From Fluviispira vulneris (GTDB lineage Bacteria > Bdellovibrionota_B > Oligoflexia > Silvanigrellales > Silvanigrellaceae): a DNA stretch of 64,000 nucleotides. Below the pieces are notes generated by a model. The model did no database searches. It saw only the letters and a list, made by a program, of their open reading frames with translations, and had not been told where the DNA came from. This document shows, in pieces, positions 46,708 to 54,933 of this stretch. Made by a program: the position numbers and the translations under genes. Within the stretch, counting starts at the first letter, position 1; every line of letters begins with the position of its first letter. The DNA lies in NCBI RefSeq assembly GCF_014281055.1, contig NZ_JACRSE010000004.1, positions 248,001-312,000 on the forward strand, written 5' to 3'.

Positions 46708-47250
46708 ATGCCAATCGTGATAAAAAATAAACTTCTTTCTGCTTTTATAGGTCTTATCTTTTTCAGCATTCTTTTCTGTACAAACCATCATCCATTTATT
46801 TATTTGAATGGCGTTATATTTTCTACAATTTTGCTTATTATTTTCTTTATCTTGCATAAGTTCCAATTTCATTATTTATCTTTTATGACATATCATTTAA
46901 CCGCTATTGTCTTGTTTTTCATTTATCCTCTCGCAGAAATAGCTGTTTTTTCTGTTCTTGCAATTCTTTTGCGTGAATTTATTTTGCTCACAAAAGAACG
47001 CGGAGAGAAGAACTCAAGAACAAGTCTATTATGGGACTTAGGAGCAATAAAGCCCGATAGACAAATATTAATTGTCCTATATCATACTTTACCTTTCATC
47101 ATAACCTCTCTAATCATTGGCATTGCTGCTAACACGATCTCATTTCCTGCTCTTGCTCTTGCTTACATTCCTCTTTTCATATTTGCTATAAGTTTTGGGA
47201 ACCTGCTTTACGTCGAAACGGAAAAAGCAGAATCAGAAAAGAGGTTATAA
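46708..47250 (+). CDS. Integral membrane protein, unknown
   Basis: A 180-residue protein with about five membrane segments (for example KLLSAFIGLIFFSILF, GVIFSTILLIIFFIL, LTAIVLFFIYPLAEIAVFSV, LPFIITSLIIGIAANTI). No family recognised. Its ribosome site GGAG at 46694-46697 overlaps the first codons of the divergent gene. Two bases separate its stop from the next ATG, so it is coupled to the small coiled-coil gene and the AI-2E permease gene. Confidence 0.7.
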   Translation: MPIVIKNKLLSAFIGLIFFSILFCTNHHPFIYLNGVIFSTILLIIFFILHKFQFHYLSFMTYHLTAIVLFFIYPLAEIAVFSVLAILLREFILLTKERGEKNSRTSLLWDLGAIKPDRQILIVLYHTLPFIITSLIIGIAANTISFPALALAYIPLFIFAISFGNLLYVETEKAESEKRL

Positions 47251-47252
47251 CG

Positions 47253-47567
47253 ATGAATATCCAAAATAAATTTGCAATTAGCTGGAAAAAAGTTCAAGAA
47301 TCAATTAGCGATGCTGCAACTATCAGTTCACGTGAAATCAAAAGAGGCATGGATGAAGCAAAAAAACAATTTGGCAAAGTAAAACTTATTCAACGTAGAA
47401 AAGAACTTTTTGCAGAATTGGGGAGAAATCTTTATGAAGCTCAACAAGATGGTCTCCCGAAAGAAATCGATAACTTTCTTAAAGAAACAGAACTTTATGA
47501 GATAATTTTAGAAATAAAGGAAACAGACGAAGAACTTCTGAAATTGAGAGGTACAGAAAAAGAATAA
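47253..47567 (+). CDS. Small helical protein, unknown
   Basis: A 104-residue charged, helical protein (GMDEAKKQFGKVKLIQRRKE; ELGRNLYEAQQDGLP; ILEIKETDEELLKLRG). No signal peptide. The spacing of hydrophobic residues suits a coiled coil. No family recognised. It sits between two membrane-protein genes with gaps of two bases on each side. Confidence 0.7.
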   Translation: MNIQNKFAISWKKVQESISDAATISSREIKRGMDEAKKQFGKVKLIQRRKELFAELGRNLYEAQQDGLPKEIDNFLKETELYEIILEIKETDEELLKLRGTEKE

Positions 47568-47569
47568 TT

Positions 47570-48634
47570 ATGAGAAATAATAGAGGAAAAATATTTTTTG
47601 TTTGTTTCTTCATTATTATTATTATTATATTTGCCTTTATAAATATCGTAATTGGACCTCTCATTATCTCTTTTATTACTGCGTATTTAATAAATCCAGT
47701 TTTTGAATATTTAGAAAAAAAGGGAATCAATCGTGCATTAATTTCTTTTATAACTATTATTGTTCTTGGCATCTTAACTTTTTTTGCTGTCTGGCTTTTT
47801 ATTCCATTACTCTTAAATCAAATTGAAAATTTGATTACTAAACTCCCTACTTTTAAAAATTATATAGAACTCCATCTTGTCCCTAAAATCCAACTCATTA
47901 TTAGTGATATTACAGGACAAAAACAATATAAAATATTACATATTTATGATTTCATTCCGATAAATTTAGAAAATCTTAGTGACACCATTCTGTCACGTAT
48001 AGGTGCAAGCACTCGCTTCATTGCATCACTTCTTATTATCGCTATATTTACTCCTCTGTTCTCCTATTTTCTTATGAGAGATTTCAACAAAATTCATAAA
48101 CAAATATTCGATCTTGTACCTATCGATATAAAACCTATATTTATTGAGTTCATTGAAGAAGTAGATAAAAAATTACGTTCAGTTCTTCGTGGACAATCTT
48201 TAGTTATATTGATACTCTGCTTTTTATACCCAACAGTCTTTTTAATTGCTGGCTTACCAGCTGCAATTGCTGTCGGTATACTCACTGGTATCTGTAGACT
48301 TGTACCATATATGGATATTCTTGTAGGGAGCTTTTTATGTTTCTTTGTTTTAGTCACGAATGCAGCAGATAGTCATTTAATACTGTCTGTTTCGTTAGCA
48401 TTTTTAGCAGTACAGTGTTTGGATGCGTTGTTTATCACTCCCAGAATTCTTGGTCGTTTTTCTGGATTGCATCCATCTCTCGTCATTTTATCGGTACTTT
48501 GCTTTGGAGATTGGTTTGGATTTTATGGAATATTATTAGCAATACCCCTTGCTGCAGTTGGAAAAGTGTCGTTTAAATTAATTCTAAGAACATATAAAGA
48601 ATCGGTGTTTTTCAAAAATGGCAACAACGGATAA
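47570..48634 (+). CDS. AI-2E family transporter (PerM/TqsA-like)
   Basis: A 354-residue inner-membrane protein of the AI-2E/UPF0118 family with about eight hydrophobic segments. Typical features are the two N-terminal helices followed by a soluble loop (FVINLENLSDTI type region here at about 125-150), LMRDFNKIHKQIF, VDKKLRSVLRGQSLVILIL and SGLHPSLVILSVLCFG with the C-terminal PLAAVGKV. Members export autoinducer-2 or act as Na+/H+ antiporters or permeases; the substrate is not predictable. Overlaps the sigma factor gene by 17 bases. Confidence 0.88.
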   Translation: MRNNRGKIFFVCFFIIIIIIFAFINIVIGPLIISFITAYLINPVFEYLEKKGINRALISFITIIVLGILTFFAVWLFIPLLLNQIENLITKLPTFKNYIELHLVPKIQLIISDITGQKQYKILHIYDFIPINLENLSDTILSRIGASTRFIASLLIIAIFTPLFSYFLMRDFNKIHKQIFDLVPIDIKPIFIEFIEEVDKKLRSVLRGQSLVILILCFLYPTVFLIAGLPAAIAVGILTGICRLVPYMDILVGSFLCFFVLVTNAADSHLILSVSLAFLAVQCLDALFITPRILGRFSGLHPSLVILSVLCFGDWFGFYGILLAIPLAAVGKVSFKLILRTYKESVFFKNGNNG

Positions 48635-49280
48635 TGCAATCTATATTGACAGTGTAATTGAGAAAACGATAAATTGGAATTCTATATTTGTGACTCATTC
48701 TAAAAAATATTGGGATCCTATGTTTCGCTTCTGTTTGAGTTTAACAAATAATAAAATAAATGCTGAAGATATTCATCAGACAGCTTTGTTTAAGGCTCTT
48801 AAGGCTTTCGCAAAATTTGTGTTAAAATACAATGGAGAAATCCTTAGCGAACATGAAATTAACGAATTGTTTTTAAAACCTGAAACTCAGTATCATTTTA
48901 AAAATTGGTTGTATCGAATTATCAAGAACACTTATCTTGATGAATTGGAAATTCAAAAAAGATGGAATTTTGATACATCTGAAAACACTCTAGAAAATCT
49001 TTCCAATGAAACCTCATCTCATTCTAGCCAAGAAAGTTCTCAACAAAATTTTGATTTGAAAAAAGAAGAAAAGATTTTTTATCAACTTGCACTAGATGAC
49101 CATTGGAAAAAACGCTTTACGCAGTTAAATGACCGACAAAGAAGCATAATATTTCTTGCCGCTGAAGACTATTCTTACAAGGAAATTTCTGCCATATTGG
49201 AAATTCCAATGGGAACTGTTATGAGTACGCTTTCACGCGCTCTCCAGAAGTTGAAGTCAAATTCATCAAATTTGGAATAA
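48618..49280 (+). CDS. ECF-type RNA polymerase sigma factor
   Basis: A 220-residue sigma-70 family protein. Region 2 is seen in FRFCLSLTNNKINAEDIHQT ALFKALKAF and WLYRIIKNTYLDELEIQKR; region 4 in LNDRQRSIIFLAAEDYSYKE ISAILEIPMGTVMSTLSRAL. An insertion between region 2.1 and 2.4 (about residues 68-90) makes it longer than usual. It reads from inside the permease gene and is followed by a gene for a single-span membrane protein, the classic place of an anti-sigma factor. Confidence 0.88.
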   Translation: MATTDNAIYIDSVIEKTINWNSIFVTHSKKYWDPMFRFCLSLTNNKINAEDIHQTALFKALKAFAKFVLKYNGEILSEHEINELFLKPETQYHFKNWLYRIIKNTYLDELEIQKRWNFDTSENTLENLSNETSSHSSQESSQQNFDLKKEEKIFYQLALDDHWKKRFTQLNDRQRSIIFLAAEDYSYKEISAILEIPMGTVMSTLSRALQKLKSNSSNLE

Positions 49281-49340
49281 AAAACTTTTTTTGATCGTTT
49301 ATACTAATATAAGTATGGTCTCAGCATTGAGGTGTCTTGT

Positions 49341-50141
49341 ATGTTACAAAATGAAAATATGAATGAAAAGGAATTGGAAAATTGGAAAAAGACAATTAAA
49401 AATCATTTTGATACGTTTTCGTTAACAAAAGACAAAAAAAATGAACTTGAACTTTTGCTTTTAAATTCCGATAATTTTTCTCACAGAACAGCCATAACAC
49501 AAAATAAATTCCTGTATTTAAAAAAATTTAAAGGAATTTTAATTAAAAACCAAAAATATATTTTTTCACACATAGGCGTCGCAGCCGTTGCGGCTATTGT
49601 TACTTTTGCCTCTATCGGAGGGTTTGAAAGTAACAATCACGATATTCTCTCAGAAATGGCTTTTTTACCTGATGCAGAATCATTACCTGCTGACTTTGAT
49701 CTCGTGGGCGATGCAGCCGCTCTCCCCCAATTGACTTTGGAGTCACTGCCAAATCAAGCATTTAAACCTGTTATTCCGAAAAAAATTGCACAGAAATATG
49801 AGGCCAATGAAGGACGTTTCTTTTATCTAAAAGGTCAGCAAGGTGTGAGTATATCTATGAAGCCACTTGCAACCACATTACCACATGCCACTTCACAAAT
49901 TCACTCAACTCGGCCAAGCACTCTTTACATAGTTAAACTTTCTCAGAAAAATGAAAATGCATTTCCTAAGCAAAGAGTGTTGAGAAAAATAACCTCTTCC
50001 ACAGGTAAAGTGAGAAGAATATATGCTTGGCAAGATGGCGCTTATGGCTATGCAATGGTGCAACCACAAAATATCTCAGATGGCAGCACCACGGCGGATC
50101 CCTTTCAAACCAGTGAAGAGACATCTCCACTCAGCCCTTGA
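49341..50141 (+). CDS. Single-span membrane protein, putative anti-sigma factor
   Basis: A 266-residue protein; ATG 49341 is set by GAGG eight bases upstream (GTG 49332 overlaps that site). The first 70 residues are charged and cytoplasmic, then one membrane span (about 75-95, SHIGVAAVAAIVTFASIGGF), then a periplasmic part with Pro/Thr/Ser-rich sequence. That topology and its position right after the sigma gene suggest a regulator of that sigma factor. The Zn-binding His-x3-Cys-x2-Cys motif of ZAS anti-sigma factors is absent, so the assignment rests on context. Confidence 0.6.
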   Translation: MLQNENMNEKELENWKKTIKNHFDTFSLTKDKKNELELLLLNSDNFSHRTAITQNKFLYLKKFKGILIKNQKYIFSHIGVAAVAAIVTFASIGGFESNNHDILSEMAFLPDAESLPADFDLVGDAAALPQLTLESLPNQAFKPVIPKKIAQKYEANEGRFFYLKGQQGVSISMKPLATTLPHATSQIHSTRPSTLYIVKLSQKNENAFPKQRVLRKITSSTGKVRRIYAWQDGAYGYAMVQPQNISDGSTTADPFQTSEETSPLSP

Positions 50142-50191
50142 CTTGACTCATTACATTATAAGAAAAATTTAAATCCACTAGTGAGTTTAGG

Positions 50192-51187
50192 TTAAGGTGG
50201 CAATATATCAGGGGTTTGAGCTATAAAATCTTGAGCCTTTAATTTCCCTGCACCAAAGTCAAGAATAACAACATTGCGGCCATTTTCCTTGGCGTGGTAA
50301 AGACATTCATCTGCTCTTTTAACAGCCGCTTCTTTTGTATCATCCACAGAATTTATTAAGGTAACACCTACGCTTGTCGTCACTGGAATTTTAGTGCCTT
50401 GAAAGACATATTCGTGCTCCTGAATTGCTGACCTAAATTTTTCGGCTGTTACGGCTGCTGCTCGCTCATTTGCATCGAAAATAACAACTAAAAGTTCTTC
50501 ACCACCATAGCGCCCAAGAATATCCGACCGACGTGCATTTTCTTTTAATATTTTAGCTGTTTCTGTAAGAACAAAATCACCGGCTTGATGCCCGTAGGTA
50601 TCATTTACATTTTTAAATTTATCAAGGTCAAACATAATTATAGCAAGGCGAGGTTTAATATTATTTATTTTACAACGATCAATTTCTTTAGAAATTTGAT
50701 CTTCAAAATAACGACGCGTAAACAAACCGGTGAGAGCATCCGTAATTGATTGTAAGGACTTATCTTTATATTTAGTTTGTAAATTCGTTTCCGCAGTGAC
50801 ATCACGCATTAAAAGACAAGCGCCTAACATTTTGCCATCGTCTTCATAATAAGGATAGCTGCTTATTATTAAAGTAACTTCTTTTCTATTCGTTACATTA
50901 ATAGCTGCTACTTCATCTATTCGGGTAGGATTTGGTGACTCTAAAAGTTGATCGATTGCAGATTGAGAAGTGCCTGGCATCGTAGTTAAAAGCATTTCTT
51001 TTAATGTTCCTATTCGTCTCACATCGATGGCGCGCAATTCTATGATTTGACAAAATGCAGAGTTAAATTTTAAAACTTTTTGTTCAATATTAATAAGTAT
51101 AAATGCATCAAGAAATACACGAGTAAAGTCTCTATGCACTTCGAATTTTTCTATCAATCGTGAATCGAGAACACTTTGATTCTCCAA
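50192..51187 (-). CDS. PAS-GGDEF diguanylate cyclase
   Basis: A 331-residue protein starting at TTG 51187 behind GAGGTG. N-terminal PAS-like domain (about 18-135), then a GGDEF domain (about 145-310) with active-site GGEEL and the inhibitory RRSD (RxxD) five residues before it. It should make cyclic di-GMP and be product-inhibited. Conserved FDLDKFKNVNDTYGHQAGD supports an active fold. No membrane segment; it senses something cytoplasmic. Nine bases after the STAS gene, in one operon. Confidence 0.95.
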   Translation of the reverse strand: MENQSVLDSRLIEKFEVHRDFTRVFLDAFILINIEQKVLKFNSAFCQIIELRAIDVRRIGTLKEMLLTTMPGTSQSAIDQLLESPNPTRIDEVAAINVTNRKEVTLIISSYPYYEDDGKMLGACLLMRDVTAETNLQTKYKDKSLQSITDALTGLFTRRYFEDQISKEIDRCKINNIKPRLAIIMFDLDKFKNVNDTYGHQAGDFVLTETAKILKENARRSDILGRYGGEELLVVIFDANERAAAVTAEKFRSAIQEHEYVFQGTKIPVTTSVGVTLINSVDDTKEAAVKRADECLYHAKENGRNVVILDFGAGKLKAQDFIAQTPDILPP

Positions 51188-51196
51188 ATTTTCACC

Positions 51197-51664
51197 TCAG
51201 CGCTTTAAAAAAACAAAATACTCATCCTCTAGTTCTTCTGTTTGCATTCCACATTCATCAGATTCACATTTTGGGGCATTTGGAATTGTTTTTGGAGGAA
51301 GAGAAGACGTTTCTATTAATTTTTTTTCTTCTTTATTACAAACTTCGCATATATAATTCACAAAAAAACTTGCAACAGATGCTTTTCCAAGAAAGCTCGG
51401 AATCATATTTATTTGCATAATCACATCAGGTGTGCACTCATAAAAGATAAGATTGCGCCCCTCTTCAATTGAGCGTAAAAAGCTCACCCAAGCACGAACA
51501 CCTAAAGAATTGATGCTTTTGACTTGAGAGAAATTAAACCCAACTTTTTTTACATCTTTAAGCTCGAGAAAAAGATCTTTAAACGTCATTTCAGAGTCTT
51601 CATTGATTAGACCCATCAACGTTATCATTTTTCCATCTTCTTGCTGCATGATGGAGTATTCCAC
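51197..51664 (-). CDS. STAS-domain protein with Cys-rich tail
   Basis: A 155-residue protein starting at GTG 51664 after GGGAGGGGG. Residues 1-100 fit a STAS fold (MITLMGLINEDSEMTF; VGFNFSQVKSINSLGVRAWV), the fold of anti-sigma factor antagonists; the usual phosphorylatable Ser position is SINSLG. The tail has four cysteines in two pairs (CEVCN and CESDECG), a likely zinc ribbon. Translationally close to the diguanylate cyclase gene, so it may control or report to it. Confidence 0.8.
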   Translation of the reverse strand: MEYSIMQQEDGKMITLMGLINEDSEMTFKDLFLELKDVKKVGFNFSQVKSINSLGVRAWVSFLRSIEEGRNLIFYECTPDVIMQINMIPSFLGKASVASFFVNYICEVCNKEEKKLIETSSLPPKTIPNAPKCESDECGMQTEELEDEYFVFLKR

Positions 51665-51751
51665 TTTTTCCCCCTCCCATAGAGAATCACATGAGTATTC
51701 TCAATAGAGTTTAGCAATTTTTTAAAGAAGTAAGATTTTTAGGAGAGAATC

Positions 51752-51780
51752 TTGACATTATAGGAAACGATTACTAAATG
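51752..51780 (+). promoter_or_regulatory. Possible sigma-70 promoter for tRNA-Leu
   Basis: TTGACA at 51752-51757 and TAAATG at 51775-51780 are 17 bases apart, about 47 bases before the tRNA. The -35 box is perfect, the -10 box weak. Confidence 0.4.
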
Positions 51781-51826
51781 AGTAATTGGCAGATAGATGA
51801 ATTTTAAAAGCATCATCACCCTTTGT

Positions 51827-51912
51827 GCTCTTGTGGCGGAACTGGTAGACGCGCGCGACTCAAAATCGCGTTTCCATCGGAAGTGGGAGTTCGATTCTCC
51901 CCGGGAGCACCA
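51827..51912 (+). tRNA. tRNA-Leu (CAA)
   Basis: An 86-base class II tRNA with encoded CCA and discriminator A. Acceptor GCTCTTG/CGGGAGC, anticodon stem CGCGA/TCGCG around loop CTCAAAA (anticodon CAA), a long variable arm (TTTCCATCGGAAG region) and T loop TTCGATT. Confidence 0.95.
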
Positions 51913-52134
51913 TTTTAAGAATCATTCCAGCTTGACTCCCCCTAGATTATTCAATTATTAGAACTTTTTAATTTCGAATTTAATGCTCTAAAAAGCTTGT
52001 AGACTTGAATGTTCAGCTTTAAATTTTCCTTGTCAAACGGGAAAAAATGAGGCATGGTTTCGGTTTCTAGGAATGATTTTCTAAAGAAAATTCGTTCTAT
52101 TTTTATTTTATTCAATAAATTTAAGGGGTTAAAC

Positions 52135-52284
52135 ATGACTTCACCTACAGATAAGACAAATCGCTGCCGCGAAGCCAAAAAGGTAAAAATGGGCAAGAAA
52201 GATAAAAATAAACTCCGCAAAACTGGTACAACTCCAAGTTTGTTCTCACTCAACAAACCAACTCCAAATGAGCTTAAAAATTAA
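52135..52284 (+). CDS. Small basic protein, unknown
   Basis: A 49-residue protein starting at ATG 52135 behind AAGGGG at good spacing; the frame is open further upstream but without a site. It has a highly basic centre (REAKKVKMGKKDKNKLRK) flanked by Thr/Ser/Pro-rich ends. It could bind RNA or ribosomes, being next to infC, but no family is recognised. The coding call rests on the ribosome site and composition. Confidence 0.55.
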   Translation: MTSPTDKTNRCREAKKVKMGKKDKNKLRKTGTTPSLFSLNKPTPNELKN

Positions 52285-52482
52285 AGTTCTGGTTAAAAGT
52301 TATCATTTTAGGGAAGAGATTCCTCATGCATCGGCGGGTTAAATATTGCATTTCTCCTGTTTATGCTGAGAATTTTCTTCTCTTTTTTTATTTTTTATGG
52401 AAGACATGATAGATTCTGATTGATATAGTAAAAAAGACTATACATTCCTCTTATTCATTTTTTAAAGGAGATTGCACACAAT

Positions 52483-53037
52483 ATGCGTCCAATGGGAAAC
52501 CAACAAACTCGTACACCTGCTCAAGATGGTCCACGTATTAACGATCGTATTAAAGCCACAGAAGTCCGCCTGATTTCAGATACCGGCGAACAAGTTGGCG
52601 TTTTACCAATCCGCGAAGCTCTTATGCGAGCAGAAGAGCTAGGGCTGGACTTAGTTGAGGTTTCACCTGACGCAAAGCCACCTGTATGCCGTCTTATCGA
52701 CTATGGTAAATTCAAATACCAACAAAGCAAAAAAGCTCAAGAAGCAAAGAAAAAACAAGTTGTTATTGAAGTCAAAGAAATCAATTTAACCCCCAATATT
52801 GATAAACATGACATCGAAACAAAGCAAAATCATATTAAAAGATGGGTTGCGGAAAAAGCACGCGTCCGCGTAGGAGTCAAATTCAGAGGACGCGAAATGT
52901 CTCATATAGATCTTGGTTATAAAGCTCTACAAGAGCTTATGACAGGCCTCGAAGAAATTGTTGTTCAAGAGGCGCCACCCCGCATGGAAGGACGTCGCCT
53001 CGTTGTCACTCTCCTTCCAAAAAGCGATAAGGTATGA
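52483..53037 (+). CDS. infC: Translation initiation factor IF-3
   Basis: A 184-residue factor binding the 30S subunit and guarding start-codon choice. N-terminal domain GPRINDRIKATEVRLI and LGLDLVEVSPDAKPPVCRLI DYGKFKYQ, linker rich in Lys/Gln, C-terminal domain VKEINLTPNIDKHDIETKQN and VKFRGREMSH. The start appears to be an ordinary ATG after AAAGGAG, not the rare AUU that underlies autoregulation in E. coli. The usual partners rpmI and rplT are not downstream; the next gene overlaps by four bases and encodes a phosphatase. Confidence 0.97.
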   Translation: MRPMGNQQTRTPAQDGPRINDRIKATEVRLISDTGEQVGVLPIREALMRAEELGLDLVEVSPDAKPPVCRLIDYGKFKYQQSKKAQEAKKKQVVIEVKEINLTPNIDKHDIETKQNHIKRWVAEKARVRVGVKFRGREMSHIDLGYKALQELMTGLEEIVVQEAPPRMEGRRLVVTLLPKSDKV

Positions 53038-54857
53038 CACACAATTATCAGAGATGTGAATTAGCTATCTTAGAAACCTCTGATCTTCACTGCAATGTCG
53101 TTCCACACGACTATTACAATGATGTAAAGATCGAGCATTTTGGTTTAGCTAAAACAGCATCTCTGATAAAAAAATTTCGTAAAATTTACGAAAATAATCT
53201 CCTCGTTGACAATGGCGATCTACTGCAGGGCTCTGCCCTTGCTGACCTTGTCGCTCGGGTTCATCCTCTTAAAAAAAATGAAACCCATCCTATCTTAAAA
53301 GTTATGAATATCTTGAACTTTGATATTGCTACTGTAGGCAATCATGATTTTAATTATGGCCTCGATTTTTTATTGAATGTCATTCAAAAAGCAAAATTTC
53401 CTTTTATTTGCTCAAATGTTTATTACTATAATGAAAACGCCAAAAACAAACGTGGTGAGAGAATATTACCCGGTCATTTTATAATTGAAAAAAAACTCAG
53501 CTGTAATGAAACAATTAAAATTGGTTTTATGGGTGTCGCTCCACCACAAATTATGACCTGGGATAAACATATTTTATTAGGAAAAGTAGTCGTCCAAGAA
53601 ATTGTGGATGCTGTTAAAGAACAGGTAAAAGAATTAAAGAAAAAAAAAGTAGATCTAATTTGTGTTTTAGCACATAGTGGAATTTTACCATTAAAATACA
53701 ATTTAGGTACAGAAAATGCCGTCTGTGAAATAAGTAAAATCAAAGGTGTCGATGCTATATTTTCTGGACATGCACACAGTGTTTTTCCAGGCGGTAAAAT
53801 TTTCAATAATCTTGAAAATATGCATATTGATAACACAATTGGTAAAATCAATAATGTGCCTGTCGTTATGCCCGGTGCATGGGGAAGTCATTTAGGTATA
53901 ATTCGTTTTATATTGGAAAAAAAGAATAAAAAATGGAAAGTCTTACAGTCATTTTCCGAAGTTCATAATGTTAAAGAAACTACAGCTGACTCAGAAGTTC
54001 TTGCTACAATTAAAGATGATAATGAACATACATTGAAACATATTCGTTCTACCGTTGGTGAAAGTAATATACATATTTATTCTTGGTTTTCTACCTTACA
54101 ACATACTTTAACTTCACAAATCATCCAAGAAACAGGAGTTGAATATGCAGCAAATTATCTTAAACACACAGAGTGGAAAAATCTGCCTATTTTATGTTCC
54201 TTTGCCCCTGTAAATACGGGTGGACATGGCAGCCCCTATATTCATATTCAAAAAGGACCGCTCGCTATAAAAGATATTTCTAATCTTTATCCTTATGACA
54301 ATGAACTAAAAGTTGTACTTATAAATGGTGAACAATTAAAAGAATGGCTTGAATTTTCTGCCCAAGCATTTCTGCAGATAGATATAGATTCAGAAAAAGA
54401 AATCTCTTTATTAAACCCTTTTTATCCATCATTTAACTTTGATTGTATATCAAATATTGAATATAATATTGATGTCACAATGCCATTAGGTAATCGTATA
54501 AAAAACCTCAATTATAAAAATACACCTATTTCTACTACGCAGCAGTTTGCTCTTGTCACAAATAATTATCGCGCATCCGGAGGGGGGAATTTCCCAAACT
54601 TCGATAAATTAAAAACAATTGTCGATTCCACTGAATTTTTTCGGGATATATTAATCGAAAAAATTAAAAAAATAAAAACTCTCGATCTCAAACTTACAAA
54701 AAGTTGGTCTCTTCTACCAACTCCTTATTGTAAAGCAAAGGTGTTTTTTGAAAGCACAATGGATTCTATCCCATTTCACCCCCCATTCTTATCTGTGATA
54801 TCCACAGATCCCAAAACAAAAAGAGTCAAATACGCAGTAGATACGACAAAATTTTGA
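53034..54857 (+). CDS. 5'-nucleotidase / 2',3'-cyclic phosphodiesterase family protein without signal peptide
   Basis: A 607-residue metallophosphoesterase of the UshA/CpdB/YfkN type. N-terminal dimetal domain: SDLHCN (Asp17, His19), VDNGDLLQGSALADL (Asp59/Asp62), VGNHDFNYGLDFL (Asn103-His104), LAHSG and FSGHAHSVFPGG. C-terminal 5'-nucleotidase domain from about 345 to 570 with NTGGHG and the ASGGGNFPNF substrate loop. Such enzymes are normally periplasmic with a signal peptide; here the chain starts MTHNYQRCELAILETSDLH with none, so it should stay in the cytoplasm. It shares an ATGA overlap with infC. Confidence 0.9.
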   Translation: MTHNYQRCELAILETSDLHCNVVPHDYYNDVKIEHFGLAKTASLIKKFRKIYENNLLVDNGDLLQGSALADLVARVHPLKKNETHPILKVMNILNFDIATVGNHDFNYGLDFLLNVIQKAKFPFICSNVYYYNENAKNKRGERILPGHFIIEKKLSCNETIKIGFMGVAPPQIMTWDKHILLGKVVVQEIVDAVKEQVKELKKKKVDLICVLAHSGILPLKYNLGTENAVCEISKIKGVDAIFSGHAHSVFPGGKIFNNLENMHIDNTIGKINNVPVVMPGAWGSHLGIIRFILEKKNKKWKVLQSFSEVHNVKETTADSEVLATIKDDNEHTLKHIRSTVGESNIHIYSWFSTLQHTLTSQIIQETGVEYAANYLKHTEWKNLPILCSFAPVNTGGHGSPYIHIQKGPLAIKDISNLYPYDNELKVVLINGEQLKEWLEFSAQAFLQIDIDSEKEISLLNPFYPSFNFDCISNIEYNIDVTMPLGNRIKNLNYKNTPISTTQQFALVTNNYRASGGGNFPNFDKLKTIVDSTEFFRDILIEKIKKIKTLDLKLTKSWSLLPTPYCKAKVFFESTMDSIPFHPPFLSVISTDPKTKRVKYAVDTTKF

Positions 54858-54933
54858 TTGAGCAAAAAGTAAATCATTTAATATTTCTAAACATCGACTA
54901 AAATTTATAAAGTTAATGTCTAGGGAGATAATA

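Noticed and set aside
46702-46872. 57-codon N-terminal extension of the barrel-like protein
   Set aside because: It would bury the signal peptide in the chain and cover the divergent gene's start.
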